Shown piece by piece: positions 1 through 8,949 of a stretch of 64,000 nucleotides of DNA. This DNA is from Streptomyces sp. R44. Lineage in GTDB: Bacteria > Actinomycetota > Actinomycetes > Streptomycetales > Streptomycetaceae. Below the pieces are notes generated by a model that ran no database searches, was not told the origin of the DNA, and saw only the letters and a list, made by a program, of their open reading frames with translations. The DNA lies in the NCBI RefSeq assembly GCF_041053105.1, contig NZ_CP163444.1, positions 3,162,001 through 3,226,000 on the forward strand. The letters run 5' to 3'. The position numbers and the translations under genes are program-made. Within the stretch, counting starts at the first letter, position 1. Each line of letters starts with the position of its first letter.

Positions 1-44
1 ACGGCGGGCGAGACGGTGGCGCGGGCACGGGGGGCGTGGCTCAT
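1..44 (-). CDS. possible 5' end of a gene cut by the window edge
   Basis: An ATG (44 to 42, minus strand) opens a frame that runs off the left edge without a stop; the first residues would be MSHAPRARATVSPAV. It begins just past the terminator hairpin of the ABC transporter gene, a sensible place for a new start, but the ribosome site is only a weak run of G. With under 15 codons visible nothing can be said about function, and the frame may be fortuitous. Confidence 0.25.
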   Translation of the reverse strand, partial: MSHAPRARATVSPA

Positions 45-73
45 GTCCCCGATTCAAGCCGGGCGGACGGGGG

Positions 74-112
74 CGGGGGATCCGCCGGGATACTCACCCG
101 GCGGATCCCCCG
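74..112 (-). terminator. intrinsic terminator of the ABC transporter gene
   Basis: A perfect 16-bp stem (74-89 with 97-112) closes a 7-nt loop, starting 15 nt past the stop codon of the minus-strand transporter gene. There is no long T tract, which is usual for Streptomyces terminators. Confidence 0.85.
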
Positions 113-127
113 TACTCAGGATCGGAC

Positions 128-3100
128 TCAGACCCGCTCCGGCTCCGCCTCCCCGATGAACGTGTTCCACAGCGTCGCGTACCGGCCGCCCAGGGCCAGG
201 AGTTCGTCGTGGGTGCCGTCCTCCGCCACCCGGCCGTGGTCCATCACGACCACCCGGTCCGCGCGCGCCGCCGTCGTCAGGCGGTGGGCGACGACGAGGG
301 TCGTGCGGCGGCCCGCGAGCCGGTCGGTGGCCTGGTTGACCTGGGCCTCGGTCGCCAGGTCCAGGGCCGCCGTGGCCTCGTCCAGGAGCAGGATGTCCGG
401 GTCGACGAGCTCGGCGCGGGCGAGGGCGATCAGCTGGCGCTGCCCGGCGGACAGGTTGCGGCCGCGCTCGGCGACCTCGTGGAGGTAGCCGCCGTCGAGC
501 GTGGCGATCATGTCGTGCGCGCCGACCGCGCGGGCCGCCGCCTCGACCTCGGCGTCGGTGGCGTCGGGGCGGCCGTACGCGATGGCGTCGCGGATCGTCC
601 CGGCGAAGAGGTACGCCTCCTGGGGGACGACGCCGAGCCGGTGGCGGTACGCGGTGAGGTCGAGGTCGCGCAGGTCGGCGCCGTCGGCGGTGACCCGGCC
701 GCCCGTCGGGTCGTAGAACCGGGCGACCAGCTTGACCAGGGTGGACTTGCCGGCGCCGGTCTCGCCGACGAAGGCGACGGTCTGCCCGGCGGGGATGCGC
801 AGGTCGATCCCGGTGAGGGCCTCCTCCTCGTCCCCGTACGCGAACGACACGTCCTCGAAGGCGATCTCGCCGCGCAGCGAGAGCACGTCCAGGGGCGCGT
901 CGGCGGCGGCCGTCGACGTCGGCTCCTGGAGGAGCTCCTGCATGCGCTTCAGCGAGACGGCGGCCTGCTGGTAGCCGTCGAAGACCTGCGAGAGCTGCTG
1001 CACGGGGGCGAAGAAGAGGTCGATGTAGAGGAGGTAGGCGACGAGGGCGCCGGTGGTGAGGGTGCCGGCCTCGATGCGGTTCGCGCCGACGATCATGACG
1101 GCGGCGGCCGCGACGGAGGACAGCAGGGTCACGAACGGGAAGTAGACCGAGATCAGCCACTGGCCCCGGACGCGCGCCTGGCGGTACGAGTCGCTGCGCT
1201 CCGCGAACCGGGCCGCGCCCGAGCGCTCGCGGCGGAAGGCCTGCACGATGCGGAGGCCGGAGACGGACTCCTGGAGGTCGGCGTTGACGACGCTGATCCG
1301 CTCGCGCGCCAGCTCGTACGCCTTCACGCTGGAGCGGCGGAAGTAGTACGTGGCGATCGCGAGCACCGGCAGGGTCGCGAAGACGACCAGGGCGAGCTGG
1401 AGGTCGAGCACGAGCAGCGCGACCATGATGCCGAAGAAGGTCACGACCGAGACGAAGGCGGTGACCAGGCCCGTCTGCAGGAACGTCGACAGGGCGTCGA
1501 CGTCCGTCGTCATCCGGGTCATGATCCGGCCGGTGAGCTCGCGCTCGTAGTAGTCGAGGCCGAGCCGCTGGAGCTGGGCGAAGATCTTCAGGCGCAGCGC
1601 GTACAGGACCCGTTCGCCGGTGCGGCCGGTCATCCGGGTCTCGGCGGTCTGCGCGACCCACTGCACGAGGACGGTGACGAGGGCGAGGGCGGAGGCCGCC
1701 CAGACGGCGCCGATCGCGAGCCGGTTCACGCCCTCGTCGATGCCGTGCCGGATCAGGACCGGAAGCAGCAGGCCCGCGCCCGCGTCGAGGGCGACCAGGC
1801 CGAGGCTGATGAGCAGCGGGACGCCGAAGCCGCGGAGCAGCCGGCGGAGGCCGTACGCGTCCTCGGGCGACACGGCGCGGGCCTCGTCGATGTCGGGGGT
1901 GTCGGTGGCGGGCGGAAGGGCCTCGACGGCGGCGAGGAGTTCGGGGGTGGCTCCGGGCGCCGGGCTCTCGCGGCCGGTGGTCTCGTCCCGTACCCACAGG
2001 GTGGGGGTGATGCCCCGCTCGGCGTCGAACTCGGCGTCCAGCTCGGCCCGCAGCGTGCGGTCCTCGGGGAGCTCGGGCGGCATGACGTGGCCGGGCGAGA
2101 CGGCGCCGAGCTCCTCGGGGTCGGTGAGGAGGCGGCGGAAGAGCGCGGAGCGCTGCTCCAGCTCGGCGTGGGTGCCGATGTCGGCGAGGCGGCCGTCGTC
2201 GAGGACGGCGATGCGGTCGGCCAGGCCGAGGGTGGAGCGGCGGTGGGCGATGAGCAGGGTCGTACGGCCCGCCATCACGGACTTCAGGGCCTCGTGGATC
2301 TCGTGCTCGACCTTGGCGTCGACGGCGGAGGTGGCGTCGTCGAGGAGGAGCAGCCGGGGGTCGGTGAGGATCGCGCGGGCGAGGGCGACGCGCTGGCGCT
2401 GGCCGCCGGAGAGGGTGAGGCCGTGCTCGCCGACCTTGGTGTCGTAGCCGTTGGGGAGCTCGGCGATGAAACGGTCCGCCTGGGCGGCGCGGGCGGCGGT
2501 CTCGATCTGCTCGCGGGTGGCGTCGGGGACGCCGTACGCGATGTTCGCGGCGACGGTGTCGGAGAAGAGGAAGGAGTCCTCGGGGACGAGGCCGACGGCG
2601 GCGCGCAGGGAGTCGAGGGTGAGCTCGCGGACGTCGTGGCCGCCGACGAGGACGGCGCCGTGGGTGACGTCGTAGAAGCGGGGCAGGAGGAGCGAGACGG
2701 TGGACTTGCCGGAGCCGGAGGCGCCGACGACGGCGACGGTCTCGCCGGGCCGGATCTCCAGCGAGAAGCCGTCGAGGACGGGCCGCCCGTCTTGGTAGGC
2801 GAAGGAGACGTCGTCGAACTCGACGGTGGCGGGGGCGTCGGCGGGCAGCTCCTTGGTGCCGTCCTTGATCACCGGCTCGGTGTCGATGAGGTCGTAGACC
2901 CGCTCGACGCCGGCGCGGGCCTGCTGGCCGACGGTGAGGACCATGGCGAGCATGCGGACCGGGCCGACGAGGGAGGCCAGATAGGAGGAGAAGGCGACGA
3001 AGGTGCCGAGGGTGATCTGGTGCCGGTAGGCGAGCCAGCCGCCGAGCGCGAGGACCGCGACCTGGCCGAGGGCGGGCACGGCCTGGAGGGCGGGGGTGTA

Positions 3101-3841
3101 CTTCGAGTTCAGCCGGATGGTCCGCAGGCGCCCCGCGAACAGCTTCCGCCCGGCCTCGCGGATCTTGCCGGTCTCCTGGTCCTCCTGGCCGAAGCCCTTG
3201 ACGACCCGGACGCCGGTCACGGCCCCGTCGACGACCCCGGCGACGACGGCGGCCTGCTGCTGCGCGTGCCAGGTGGCCGGGTGGAGACGGGTGCGGCTGC
3301 GCTTGGCGATCCACCAGAGGGCGGGGGCGACGGCGAGCGCGACGAGGGTGAGCGGGATCGACAGATAGGCCATGACGGCCAGCGAGATGAGGAAGAGCAG
3401 GATGTTCCCGATGGTCATCGGGAGCATGAAGAGGAGGCCCTGGATCAGCTGGAGGTCGCTGGTGGCCCGCCCGACGACCTGCCCCGTGGACAGCTCGTCC
3501 TGCCGCCGCCCGTCGAGCCGGGTGACGGTGGCGTACATGTCGGTCCGCAGATCGTGCTGGACGTCGAGGGCGAGCCGGCCGCCGTAGTAGCGGCGGACGT
3601 AGGTGAGGACGTAGACGAGGACGGCGGCGCCGATGAGCAGCCCCGTCCAGACGCCGAGGTCCCGGGTCTTCGTCCCGATGACGTCGTCGATGATCACCTT
3701 GGTGACGAGCGGAACGAGCGCGAGGACGGCCATGCCGGCCAGGGAGGACCCGAGCGCGAGCAGCGTGTTCGCCTTGTACCGCCACGCGTACCCGGCCAGC
3801 CTGCGCGCCCAGCCCTGCTGTTTCTCCCCGACCGCCGCCAC
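128..3841 (-). CDS. fused ABC exporter, two TMD-NBD halves in one chain
   Basis: A 1237-residue multidrug/lipid-type ABC exporter of the inner membrane in which two complete half-transporters are fused in tandem. Half 1 has its six-helix membrane domain in about residues 25-310, then an ATPase domain with Walker A GASGSGKST near residue 373 and signature LSGGQRQR. Half 2 repeats this with Walker A GETGAGKST and the variant signature LSAGQRQL. Most bacterial exporters of this class are two separate genes, so the fusion makes an obligate heterodimer. The GTG start at 3841 is preceded by GGGAGG at good spacing. It stands alone, divergent from the small gene at 3993, and the substrate cannot be told from sequence. 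Confidence 0.93.
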   Translation of the reverse strand: MAAVGEKQQGWARRLAGYAWRYKANTLLALGSSLAGMAVLALVPLVTKVIIDDVIGTKTRDLGVWTGLLIGAAVLVYVLTYVRRYYGGRLALDVQHDLRTDMYATVTRLDGRRQDELSTGQVVGRATSDLQLIQGLLFMLPMTIGNILLFLISLAVMAYLSIPLTLVALAVAPALWWIAKRSRTRLHPATWHAQQQAAVVAGVVDGAVTGVRVVKGFGQEDQETGKIREAGRKLFAGRLRTIRLNSKYTPALQAVPALGQVAVLALGGWLAYRHQITLGTFVAFSSYLASLVGPVRMLAMVLTVGQQARAGVERVYDLIDTEPVIKDGTKELPADAPATVEFDDVSFAYQDGRPVLDGFSLEIRPGETVAVVGASGSGKSTVSLLLPRFYDVTHGAVLVGGHDVRELTLDSLRAAVGLVPEDSFLFSDTVAANIAYGVPDATREQIETAARAAQADRFIAELPNGYDTKVGEHGLTLSGGQRQRVALARAILTDPRLLLLDDATSAVDAKVEHEIHEALKSVMAGRTTLLIAHRRSTLGLADRIAVLDDGRLADIGTHAELEQRSALFRRLLTDPEELGAVSPGHVMPPELPEDRTLRAELDAEFDAERGITPTLWVRDETTGRESPAPGATPELLAAVEALPPATDTPDIDEARAVSPEDAYGLRRLLRGFGVPLLISLGLVALDAGAGLLLPVLIRHGIDEGVNRLAIGAVWAASALALVTVLVQWVAQTAETRMTGRTGERVLYALRLKIFAQLQRLGLDYYERELTGRIMTRMTTDVDALSTFLQTGLVTAFVSVVTFFGIMVALLVLDLQLALVVFATLPVLAIATYYFRRSSVKAYELARERISVVNADLQESVSGLRIVQAFRRERSGAARFAERSDSYRQARVRGQWLISVYFPFVTLLSSVAAAAVMIVGANRIEAGTLTTGALVAYLLYIDLFFAPVQQLSQVFDGYQQAAVSLKRMQELLQEPTSTAAADAPLDVLSLRGEIAFEDVSFAYGDEEEALTGIDLRIPAGQTVAFVGETGAGKSTLVKLVARFYDPTGGRVTADGADLRDLDLTAYRHRLGVVPQEAYLFAGTIRDAIAYGRPDATDAEVEAAARAVGAHDMIATLDGGYLHEVAERGRNLSAGQRQLIALARAELVDPDILLLDEATAALDLATEAQVNQATDRLAGRRTTLVVAHRLTTAARADRVVVMDHGRVAEDGTHDELLALGGRYATLWNTFIGEAEPERV

Positions 3842-3992
3842 GAGTGGCCTCCCATCCGTCCTGCTCTACCGGAAGGCCCAACACGGCCGACGTGCGATTT
3901 CATCCCGCCGCAACAATTCCCTCCGGAGCGGGTATGCAGTCCCCGGGGCCGCCGGACGGGCGGTGCCGTGGACGGAGCGGGAGGGGAGACCG

Positions 3993-4364
3993 GTGGGGAA
4001 GGTCGAGGACGGGAAGCCGTATCAGTGGGGGCGGCTGTACGCGGCCTTGCGGGCGGTGCGGGGGTTCGCCTCGGCCGGGCGGGTGATCCCGGCCACGGAC
4101 CGGGAGCTGGAGGACACGGCGAGCCGACCGCGGTCGGTCTTCGAGGGCCTCCTGCGGACCACGGGCCTCGACGTCCTCGCCGCCCGGCAGCGGGGCGGGC
4201 CCGTCGCCGATGCGGCGGCGGGTGCCTTCGCGGACGTGGCCCGGCTGATACCTCCGCGGACCATGGACCGCAGGAACATCACACCCGAGGCGGAGCACTT
4301 CCGCCTCGGGTACGAGGCCCAGCACGCCGAGTACCGGAAGGCCTGGGAGGGGCTGGTCGACTGA
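3993..4364 (+). CDS. orphan small protein resembling the Cas8c/Csd1 C-terminal (Cas11c-like) domain
   Basis: A 123-residue protein from a GTG at 3993, preceded by GAGGGGA at 5-nt spacing. From memory, its pattern follows the C-terminal small-subunit region of type I-C Cas8c (Csd1): PYQWGRLYAALRAV near the start (compare AYxxGRLFAVLE), a DTASRPRSVFEGLLR segment (compare SAxxxPxSVFPxLL), and RLGYEAQHAEYRK near the end (compare LGYYHQxQxxYxK). In type I-C systems this region is also made as a separate protein, Cas11c, of about this length. No other cas gene or CRISPR array is visible in the window, so the role is unknown. Seen: the ORF and motifs. Inference: homology. It could be an unrelated helical family with chance similarity. 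Confidence 0.6.
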   Translation: MGKVEDGKPYQWGRLYAALRAVRGFASAGRVIPATDRELEDTASRPRSVFEGLLRTTGLDVLAARQRGGPVADAAAGAFADVARLIPPRTMDRRNITPEAEHFRLGYEAQHAEYRKAWEGLVD

Positions 4365-4396
4365 GCGGGGGGGCAGGGCCCGTGCGGGCCCTGCCG

Positions 4397-6079
4397 TCAC
4401 AGATGCGTCGGCTCGAACATCCTCAGGAGGGCCGGGAGGACCACCACGGACGGGCCCGGGGTGGCGAGGGCCTTCGCCAGGTCCGCCGTCAGGGACTCCG
4501 GGCTCGTCAGGGTCGCCGGGACGCCGAAGGACTCGGACAGGGCGACGAAGTCCGGGCGGGTGAGCTCGGTGGCCGTGGCCTCGCCGAACGCGCCCGTCAT
4601 GTACTCCCGCAGGATCCCGTACCCGCCGTCGTCGACGATCAGCCAGGTCACGTCGAGGCCGTACTGCTTCGCCGTCGCCAGCTCCGCGATCGAGTACATC
4701 GCGCCGCCGTCACCGGACACCGCCAGGACCGGCTGCGACGGGTCGGCGGCGGCCGCGCCGAGGGCGGCGGGGAAGCCGTAGCCGAGGCCGCCGGCGCCCT
4801 GGGCCGAGTGCATCGTGTTCGGGTGCCGCGCGTCGAAGGCCGACCACGCCCAGTACGCCAGGATCGTCATGTCCCAGAAGCTCGGCGCCCGGTCCGGCAG
4901 CGCCTCCCGCACCGCCGCGACGATCCGCTGCTCCAGGCCGAGGTCCTGGGCGGCGATCCGGTCCCGGACCTTCGTGAGGACGGCCGAGACCCGCTCGGGG
5001 GCCGTCGGGTCCGTGCGCTCCCCGACGGTCTCCAGGAGCGCCTGGAGCGCGAGGCGGGCGTCCGCGTGGATGCCGAGGGCCGGGTGGTTGGACTCCAGCT
5101 TGCCCGCGTCGGCCTCGATCTGGATCACCCGGCCGCGCGGGGCGAACGTGTGGTAGTTCGAGGACAGCTCGCCGAGGCCCGAGCCGACGACCAGGAGGAC
5201 GTCGGCGTCCTCCAGGAAGTCCGTCGTGTGCCGGTCCTCCAGCCACGACTGGAGCGACAGCGGGTGCTCCCAGGGGAAGGCGCCCTTGCCGCCGAAGGTG
5301 GTGACGACGGGCGCGTCGATCTTCTCGGCCAGCGCGAGGAGCTTGCCGGAGGCGTCGGAGCGGACGACACCGCCGCCCGCGATGATCGCGGGCCGCTCGG
5401 CGTTCGCCAGGAGGTGCGCGGCGACCGCCGTCAGCTCGGGCCGCGGGACGACCTCCTCGGGCGTCGCGTCCATGGCCGTGACCACCGGCAGGCTCGTCTC
5501 GGCGAGGAGCACGTCCTGCGGGATCTCCACCCAGACGGGGCCGTGCGGGGCGGTGAGCGCCGACTCCCAGGCCGCGGCGATCGCGGAGGGGATCTGGGAC
5601 TGCGTACGGACCGTGTGGACGGACTTCACGACGTCCCGGAACGAGGCCTGCTGGTCGCGGAGCTCGTGGAGGTAGCCGTGCCGGCCGCCGCCGAGCCCGG
5701 CCACCGGGATCTGGCTGCCGATCGCGAGGACCGGGGCGGAGGCGGCGGCCGCCTCCTGGAGCGCCGCGAGCGACATGAGGGCGCCGGGGCCGGTGGAGAG
5801 CAGCAGGGGGGCGGCCTCGCCGGTGATGCGGCCGTAGGCGTCGGCGGCGAAGCCGGCGTTGTTCTCGACGCGGAGGCCGACGTAGCGGAGGTCGGAGCGG
5901 CGGAGGGCGTCGAACATGCCGAGGGCGTGCTGGCCGGGGAGGCCGAAGACGGTGGTGGCGCCGAGGCCGGTGAGGGTCTCTACGACGAGGTCGCCGCCGT
6001 TGCGCCCCTCGGGCGGGTTCAGGGCCGCCTCGGTCTGGGCGACCGTGGGCCGCAGCACGAGGTCGTGGTCGTGGGTCAT
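4397..6079 (-). CDS. thiamine pyrophosphate-dependent enzyme, acetolactate synthase-like
   Basis: A 560-residue ThDP enzyme of the acetohydroxyacid synthase/benzoylformate decarboxylase superfamily. The N-terminal pyrimidine-binding domain carries the catalytic Glu in VENNAGFAADAYGR (E72), a central domain follows, and the C-terminal pyrophosphate domain has the Mg/ThDP motif beginning SGDGGAMYS. It has the three-domain length typical of the family. An upstream in-frame start at 6238 would add a low-complexity Pro/Arg tail, so the ATG at 6079 is preferred. It lies downstream of agmatinase and a solute:sodium symporter on the same strand, suggesting catabolism of a guanidino compound or its keto acid, but the substrate is not determined by sequence. 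Confidence 0.85.
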   Translation of the reverse strand: MTHDHDLVLRPTVAQTEAALNPPEGRNGGDLVVETLTGLGATTVFGLPGQHALGMFDALRRSDLRYVGLRVENNAGFAADAYGRITGEAAPLLLSTGPGALMSLAALQEAAAASAPVLAIGSQIPVAGLGGGRHGYLHELRDQQASFRDVVKSVHTVRTQSQIPSAIAAAWESALTAPHGPVWVEIPQDVLLAETSLPVVTAMDATPEEVVPRPELTAVAAHLLANAERPAIIAGGGVVRSDASGKLLALAEKIDAPVVTTFGGKGAFPWEHPLSLQSWLEDRHTTDFLEDADVLLVVGSGLGELSSNYHTFAPRGRVIQIEADAGKLESNHPALGIHADARLALQALLETVGERTDPTAPERVSAVLTKVRDRIAAQDLGLEQRIVAAVREALPDRAPSFWDMTILAYWAWSAFDARHPNTMHSAQGAGGLGYGFPAALGAAAADPSQPVLAVSGDGGAMYSIAELATAKQYGLDVTWLIVDDGGYGILREYMTGAFGEATATELTRPDFVALSESFGVPATLTSPESLTADLAKALATPGPSVVVLPALLRMFEPTHL

Positions 6080-6128
6080 GGTCGTCCCTTGGCGTGGCTC
6101 GGGGGTCGGGGGTCGGGTGCGGGCGGTG

Positions 6129-6212
6129 GTCGGGTGGTGCCCACCCGTTCCTCCCCCTACGCCTTGGGGGCGTGGGGGGACCCCCACGCGGAACGTATGC
6201 CCACCACCCGAC
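6129..6212. repeat. nested inverted repeats, likely terminator / REP-like element
   Basis: An 11-bp perfect outer stem (6129-6139 with 6202-6212) encloses a second G/C-rich stem (6170-6178 with 6181-6189). The element lies just past the agmatinase stop on the minus strand, so it probably ends that transcript. The inner CTCCCCCTACGCC...CCCCCAC pattern resembles short repeats scattered in Streptomyces intergenic regions. Confidence 0.6.
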
Positions 6213-6252
6213 GGCGGCGCGGGCGGGCGAAGCCCCACCCGCGCCGAGGGAA

Positions 6253-7230
6253 CTACTTCGCGTCGCGCGCCGCGGCGATCTGGCGGGACATGATCGTCGT
6301 CAGTTCGTACGCCGTGTGCGACGCCGCGACCGCCGTGATCTCCGCGTGGTCGTACGCCGGCGCGACCTCGACGACGTCGGCGGAGACCAGGTTGCAGGAG
6401 GAGAGGCCGCGGAGGATCTCCAGGAGCTCGCGGGACGTCATGCCGCCGGCCTCGGGGGTGCCGGTGCCGGGGGCGTGGGCCGGGTCGAGGCAGTCGATGT
6501 CGATCGAGATGTACAGCGGGCGGTCGCCGATGCGCTGGCGCAGCTGGTCGGCGACCTCGTCGGCGCCGCGGCGGTAGACGTCGGAGGACGTCACGATGCC
6601 GAAGCCGAGCTTCTCGTCGTCGGTGAGGTCCTGCTTGCCGTAGAGCGGGCCGCGGGTGCCGACGTGGGAGAGCGCGGAGGTGTCGAGGATGCCCTCCTCG
6701 ACGGCGCGGCGGAACGGGGTGCCGTGGGTGTACTCGGCGCCGAAGTAGGTGTCCCAGGTGTCGAGGTGCGCGTCGAAGTGGAGCAGGGCGACGGGGCCGT
6801 GCTTCTTGGCGACGGAGCGGAGCAGCGGCAGGGCGATGGTGTGGTCGCCGCCGAGGGTCATCATGCGGGCGCCGGTGCCGAGGAGGTCGTCGGCGGCGGC
6901 CTCGATGGTCTCGACGGCCTCGTTGATGTTGAACGGGTTGGCGGCGATGTCACCGGCGTCCGCGACCTGGGCGAGGGCGAACGGGGAGGCGTCCTGCGCG
7001 GGGTTGTAGGGGCGCAGCAGGCGGGAGGCCTCGCGGATGGCGTTGCCGCCGAAGCGGGCGCCGGGGCGGTAGGAGACGCCGGTGTCGAAGGGGACGCCGA
7101 CCACGGCGACGTCGGCGGTGCCGACCTCGTCGAGGCGCGGCAGCCGGGCGAACGTCGCGGGACCGGCGTACCGCGGGATGCGGGACGAGTCGATCGGGCC
7201 GCGGAAGGCGTTCTGGTCGCTGCTGCTCAT
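6253..7230 (-). CDS. speB: agmatinase (ureohydrolase family)
   Basis: A 325-residue Mn-dependent ureohydrolase, predicted to split agmatine (or a related guanidino compound) into a diamine and urea in the cytosol. The metal-binding motifs of the arginase/agmatinase family are present in order: [22 protein letters not shown] and [19 protein letters not shown]. It lies between the symporter gene upstream (72-bp gap) and the ThDP enzyme downstream, all minus strand. A hairpin in the gap after the symporter suggests partial transcription uncoupling. True substrate (agmatine, guanidinobutyrate or guanidinopropionate) is open, because this family is often misassigned. Confidence 0.88.
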   Translation of the reverse strand: MSSSDQNAFRGPIDSSRIPRYAGPATFARLPRLDEVGTADVAVVGVPFDTGVSYRPGARFGGNAIREASRLLRPYNPAQDASPFALAQVADAGDIAANPFNINEAVETIEAAADDLLGTGARMMTLGGDHTIALPLLRSVAKKHGPVALLHFDAHLDTWDTYFGAEYTHGTPFRRAVEEGILDTSALSHVGTRGPLYGKQDLTDDEKLGFGIVTSSDVYRRGADEVADQLRQRIGDRPLYISIDIDCLDPAHAPGTGTPEAGGMTSRELLEILRGLSSCNLVSADVVEVAPAYDHAEITAVAASHTAYELTTIMSRQIAAARDAK

Positions 7231-7262
7231 GGTCGGGGTCCTCCTGGGTGCTTCTCGGTGGG

Positions 7263-7287
7263 CCGGGCGTCGGGTCGCGACGCCCGG
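7263..7287 (-). terminator. hairpin after the symporter gene
   Basis: A perfect 10-bp stem (7263-7272 with 7278-7287) with a 5-nt loop lies 16 nt past the symporter stop and before agmatinase. It may act as an attenuating terminator or an mRNA-stabilising hairpin inside the operon. Confidence 0.6.
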
Positions 7288-7302
7288 GGCGTGGGGCCGC
7301 CG

Positions 7303-8775
7303 TCAGGCGGTGACGGGCGCCCGGTCCGGGGACTCGGGCTCGGTCGGGGTCTCCTGGCCGGCCAGCCGGGCGCGCCAGTTCGCGAGCACGGCGGCGTCCG
7401 TCGGGCGGGTCGCCAGGGAAACGATCACATATGCGGCGAGCGAGGCCAACAAACCATAGTAAACAGGCTCATTTGCCAAGATTCCGTAAGTCCACATCAG
7501 GCCAATGACGGTCAGGCCGCCGACGGTGACCGCGGCGAGCGCGCCCTGGACGGTGCCGCGGCGCCAGAGCAGGCCGCCGAGGATGGGCACGAGGAGCCCG
7601 CCGACCAGCAGGTTGTAGGCGACGGTGAGGGCCTGGACGACGTCGTTGAGGGCGATGGCGATGAGGATGACGGCGACGCCCATGATGAGGATGAAGAGGC
7701 GGTTGCCCTTCACCTCGTCGTGGTCGTTCTCGTCCTTCCTCGCGACGGCGCCGCGCAGGCGTGACCAGATGTCGTTGTTGGCGACGGTGGCGCAGGCGAT
7801 GAGGGCGCCGGAGGAGGTGGACATCACGGCGGCGAGCGCGGCGGCGAGGACGAGGCCCCGGACGCCCATCGGCAGCTCGTCCTTGACGATGGTGGCGAAG
7901 GCGTCGTCGGCGCTGGGCAGCTTCGGGTAGAGCACCTTGGCCGCCGTGCCGATGACGGCTCCGGCGAGCGCGTACGCCAGACAGTAGGTGCCGGCGACGG
8001 TGCCGCCCCACTTGGCGACCTTGTCGGTGCGCGCGGTGAAGACCCGCTGCCAGATGTCCTGGCCGATGAGCATGCCGAAGGTGTAGATCAGCACGTACGT
8101 GAAGATCGTCTCGCCGCCGATGCCGAGCGGCTCGAAGTACGAGGTGGGCAGCGCCTCGCGCATGCCCTCGAAGCCGCCGGCCTTGATCACGGCGATCGGC
8201 AGCAGCAGGAGCAGCACGCCGATGGTCTTCACCACGAACTGCACCATGTCGGTGATGGTGATGGACCACATGCCGCCGAGCGTCGAGTAGGCGACGACGA
8301 TGGTGCCGCCGAGGACGATCGCGAGGGTCCGGGGCAGGTCGAAGAGGACGTCGAAGATCGTGGCGTACGCGATGGTCGAGGTGACGGCGAGCATCAGCGT
8401 GTACGCCCACATCACGACGCCCGAGATGACGCCGGCCTTGCCGCCGTAGCGCAGGTCGAGCATCTCGGAGACGGTGTAGACCTTCAGCCGGGCGATGCGG
8501 GCGGAGAAGAAGACGCTCAGCGCGAGCAGGCCGAGGCCGATGGCGAAGACCATCCAGGCGCCGGAGAGGCCGTACTTGTAGCCGAGGCCGACGCCGCCGA
8601 TGGTGGAGGCGCCGCCGAGGACGATGGCGGCCATCGTCCCGGAGTACATCCAGGGCCCGAGGCGGCGGCCGGCCACCAGGAACTCGCTCTTGGACCTGGC
8701 GCGGCGCATGCCCCACCAGCCCATCGCGAGCATGCCGGCCAGGTACAGGACGATCACTGTGTAGTCGACGGCCAT
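7303..8775 (-). CDS. solute:sodium symporter (SSS/PutP family)
   Basis: A 490-residue inner-membrane transporter of the sodium:solute symporter family (LeuT fold, about 13 helices). It opens with a hydrophobic helix (MAVDYTVIVLYLAGMLAMGW) and continues with RSKSEFLVAGRRLGPW, the typical segment after helix 1. Start ATG at 8775 follows GGAGG at good spacing. Context with agmatinase, a ThDP enzyme and a PucR regulator suggests uptake of a nitrogenous nutrient. Codons for WTYGILANEPVYYGLL (about 7445-7498) are unusually AT-rich compared with the rest of the gene. Confidence 0.9.
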   Translation of the reverse strand: MAVDYTVIVLYLAGMLAMGWWGMRRARSKSEFLVAGRRLGPWMYSGTMAAIVLGGASTIGGVGLGYKYGLSGAWMVFAIGLGLLALSVFFSARIARLKVYTVSEMLDLRYGGKAGVISGVVMWAYTLMLAVTSTIAYATIFDVLFDLPRTLAIVLGGTIVVAYSTLGGMWSITITDMVQFVVKTIGVLLLLLPIAVIKAGGFEGMREALPTSYFEPLGIGGETIFTYVLIYTFGMLIGQDIWQRVFTARTDKVAKWGGTVAGTYCLAYALAGAVIGTAAKVLYPKLPSADDAFATIVKDELPMGVRGLVLAAALAAVMSTSSGALIACATVANNDIWSRLRGAVARKDENDHDEVKGNRLFILIMGVAVILIAIALNDVVQALTVAYNLLVGGLLVPILGGLLWRRGTVQGALAAVTVGGLTVIGLMWTYGILANEPVYYGLLASLAAYVIVSLATRPTDAAVLANWRARLAGQETPTEPESPDRAPVTA

Positions 8776-8873
8776 GGGGCCCTCCTTCTCACCTCGGTGG
8801 CGTGTCGTGCGGGGGAGTGCCCAGGTGCTGATCGCGGGGACATCCGCCCGTACCCGCGGCCCTGGGATGCATC

Positions 8874-8924
8874 GACAGTAGGTGGCCGGAAAGCGACGTT
8901 GAAGTGTACGTTTCCTCCACTGTC
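8874..8924. promoter_or_regulatory. imperfect inverted repeats between symporter and PucR genes
   Basis: GACAGT (8874-8879) is matched by ACTGTC (8919-8924), and GGAAA (8888-8892) by TTTCC (8911-8915). The two pairs are not exactly concentric. The site lies in the divergent gap, so it is a reasonable place for PucR or another regulator to bind. Confidence 0.4.
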
Positions 8925-8949
8925 CGGGCGGGGGATGTACGAAGGGACC

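Noticed and set aside
54..3884. Very long reading frame overlapping the ABC transporter in another frame
   Set aside because: Arg/Pro/Gly-rich shadow frame produced by high GC; the 128-3841 frame has full ABC motifs and a good ribosome site.
209..6577. 2122-codon plus-strand frame across three minus-strand genes
   Set aside because: Translation is Gly/Glu/Asp/Val-rich, typical of the antisense of GC-rich genes, and it crosses clearly supported genes and terminators.
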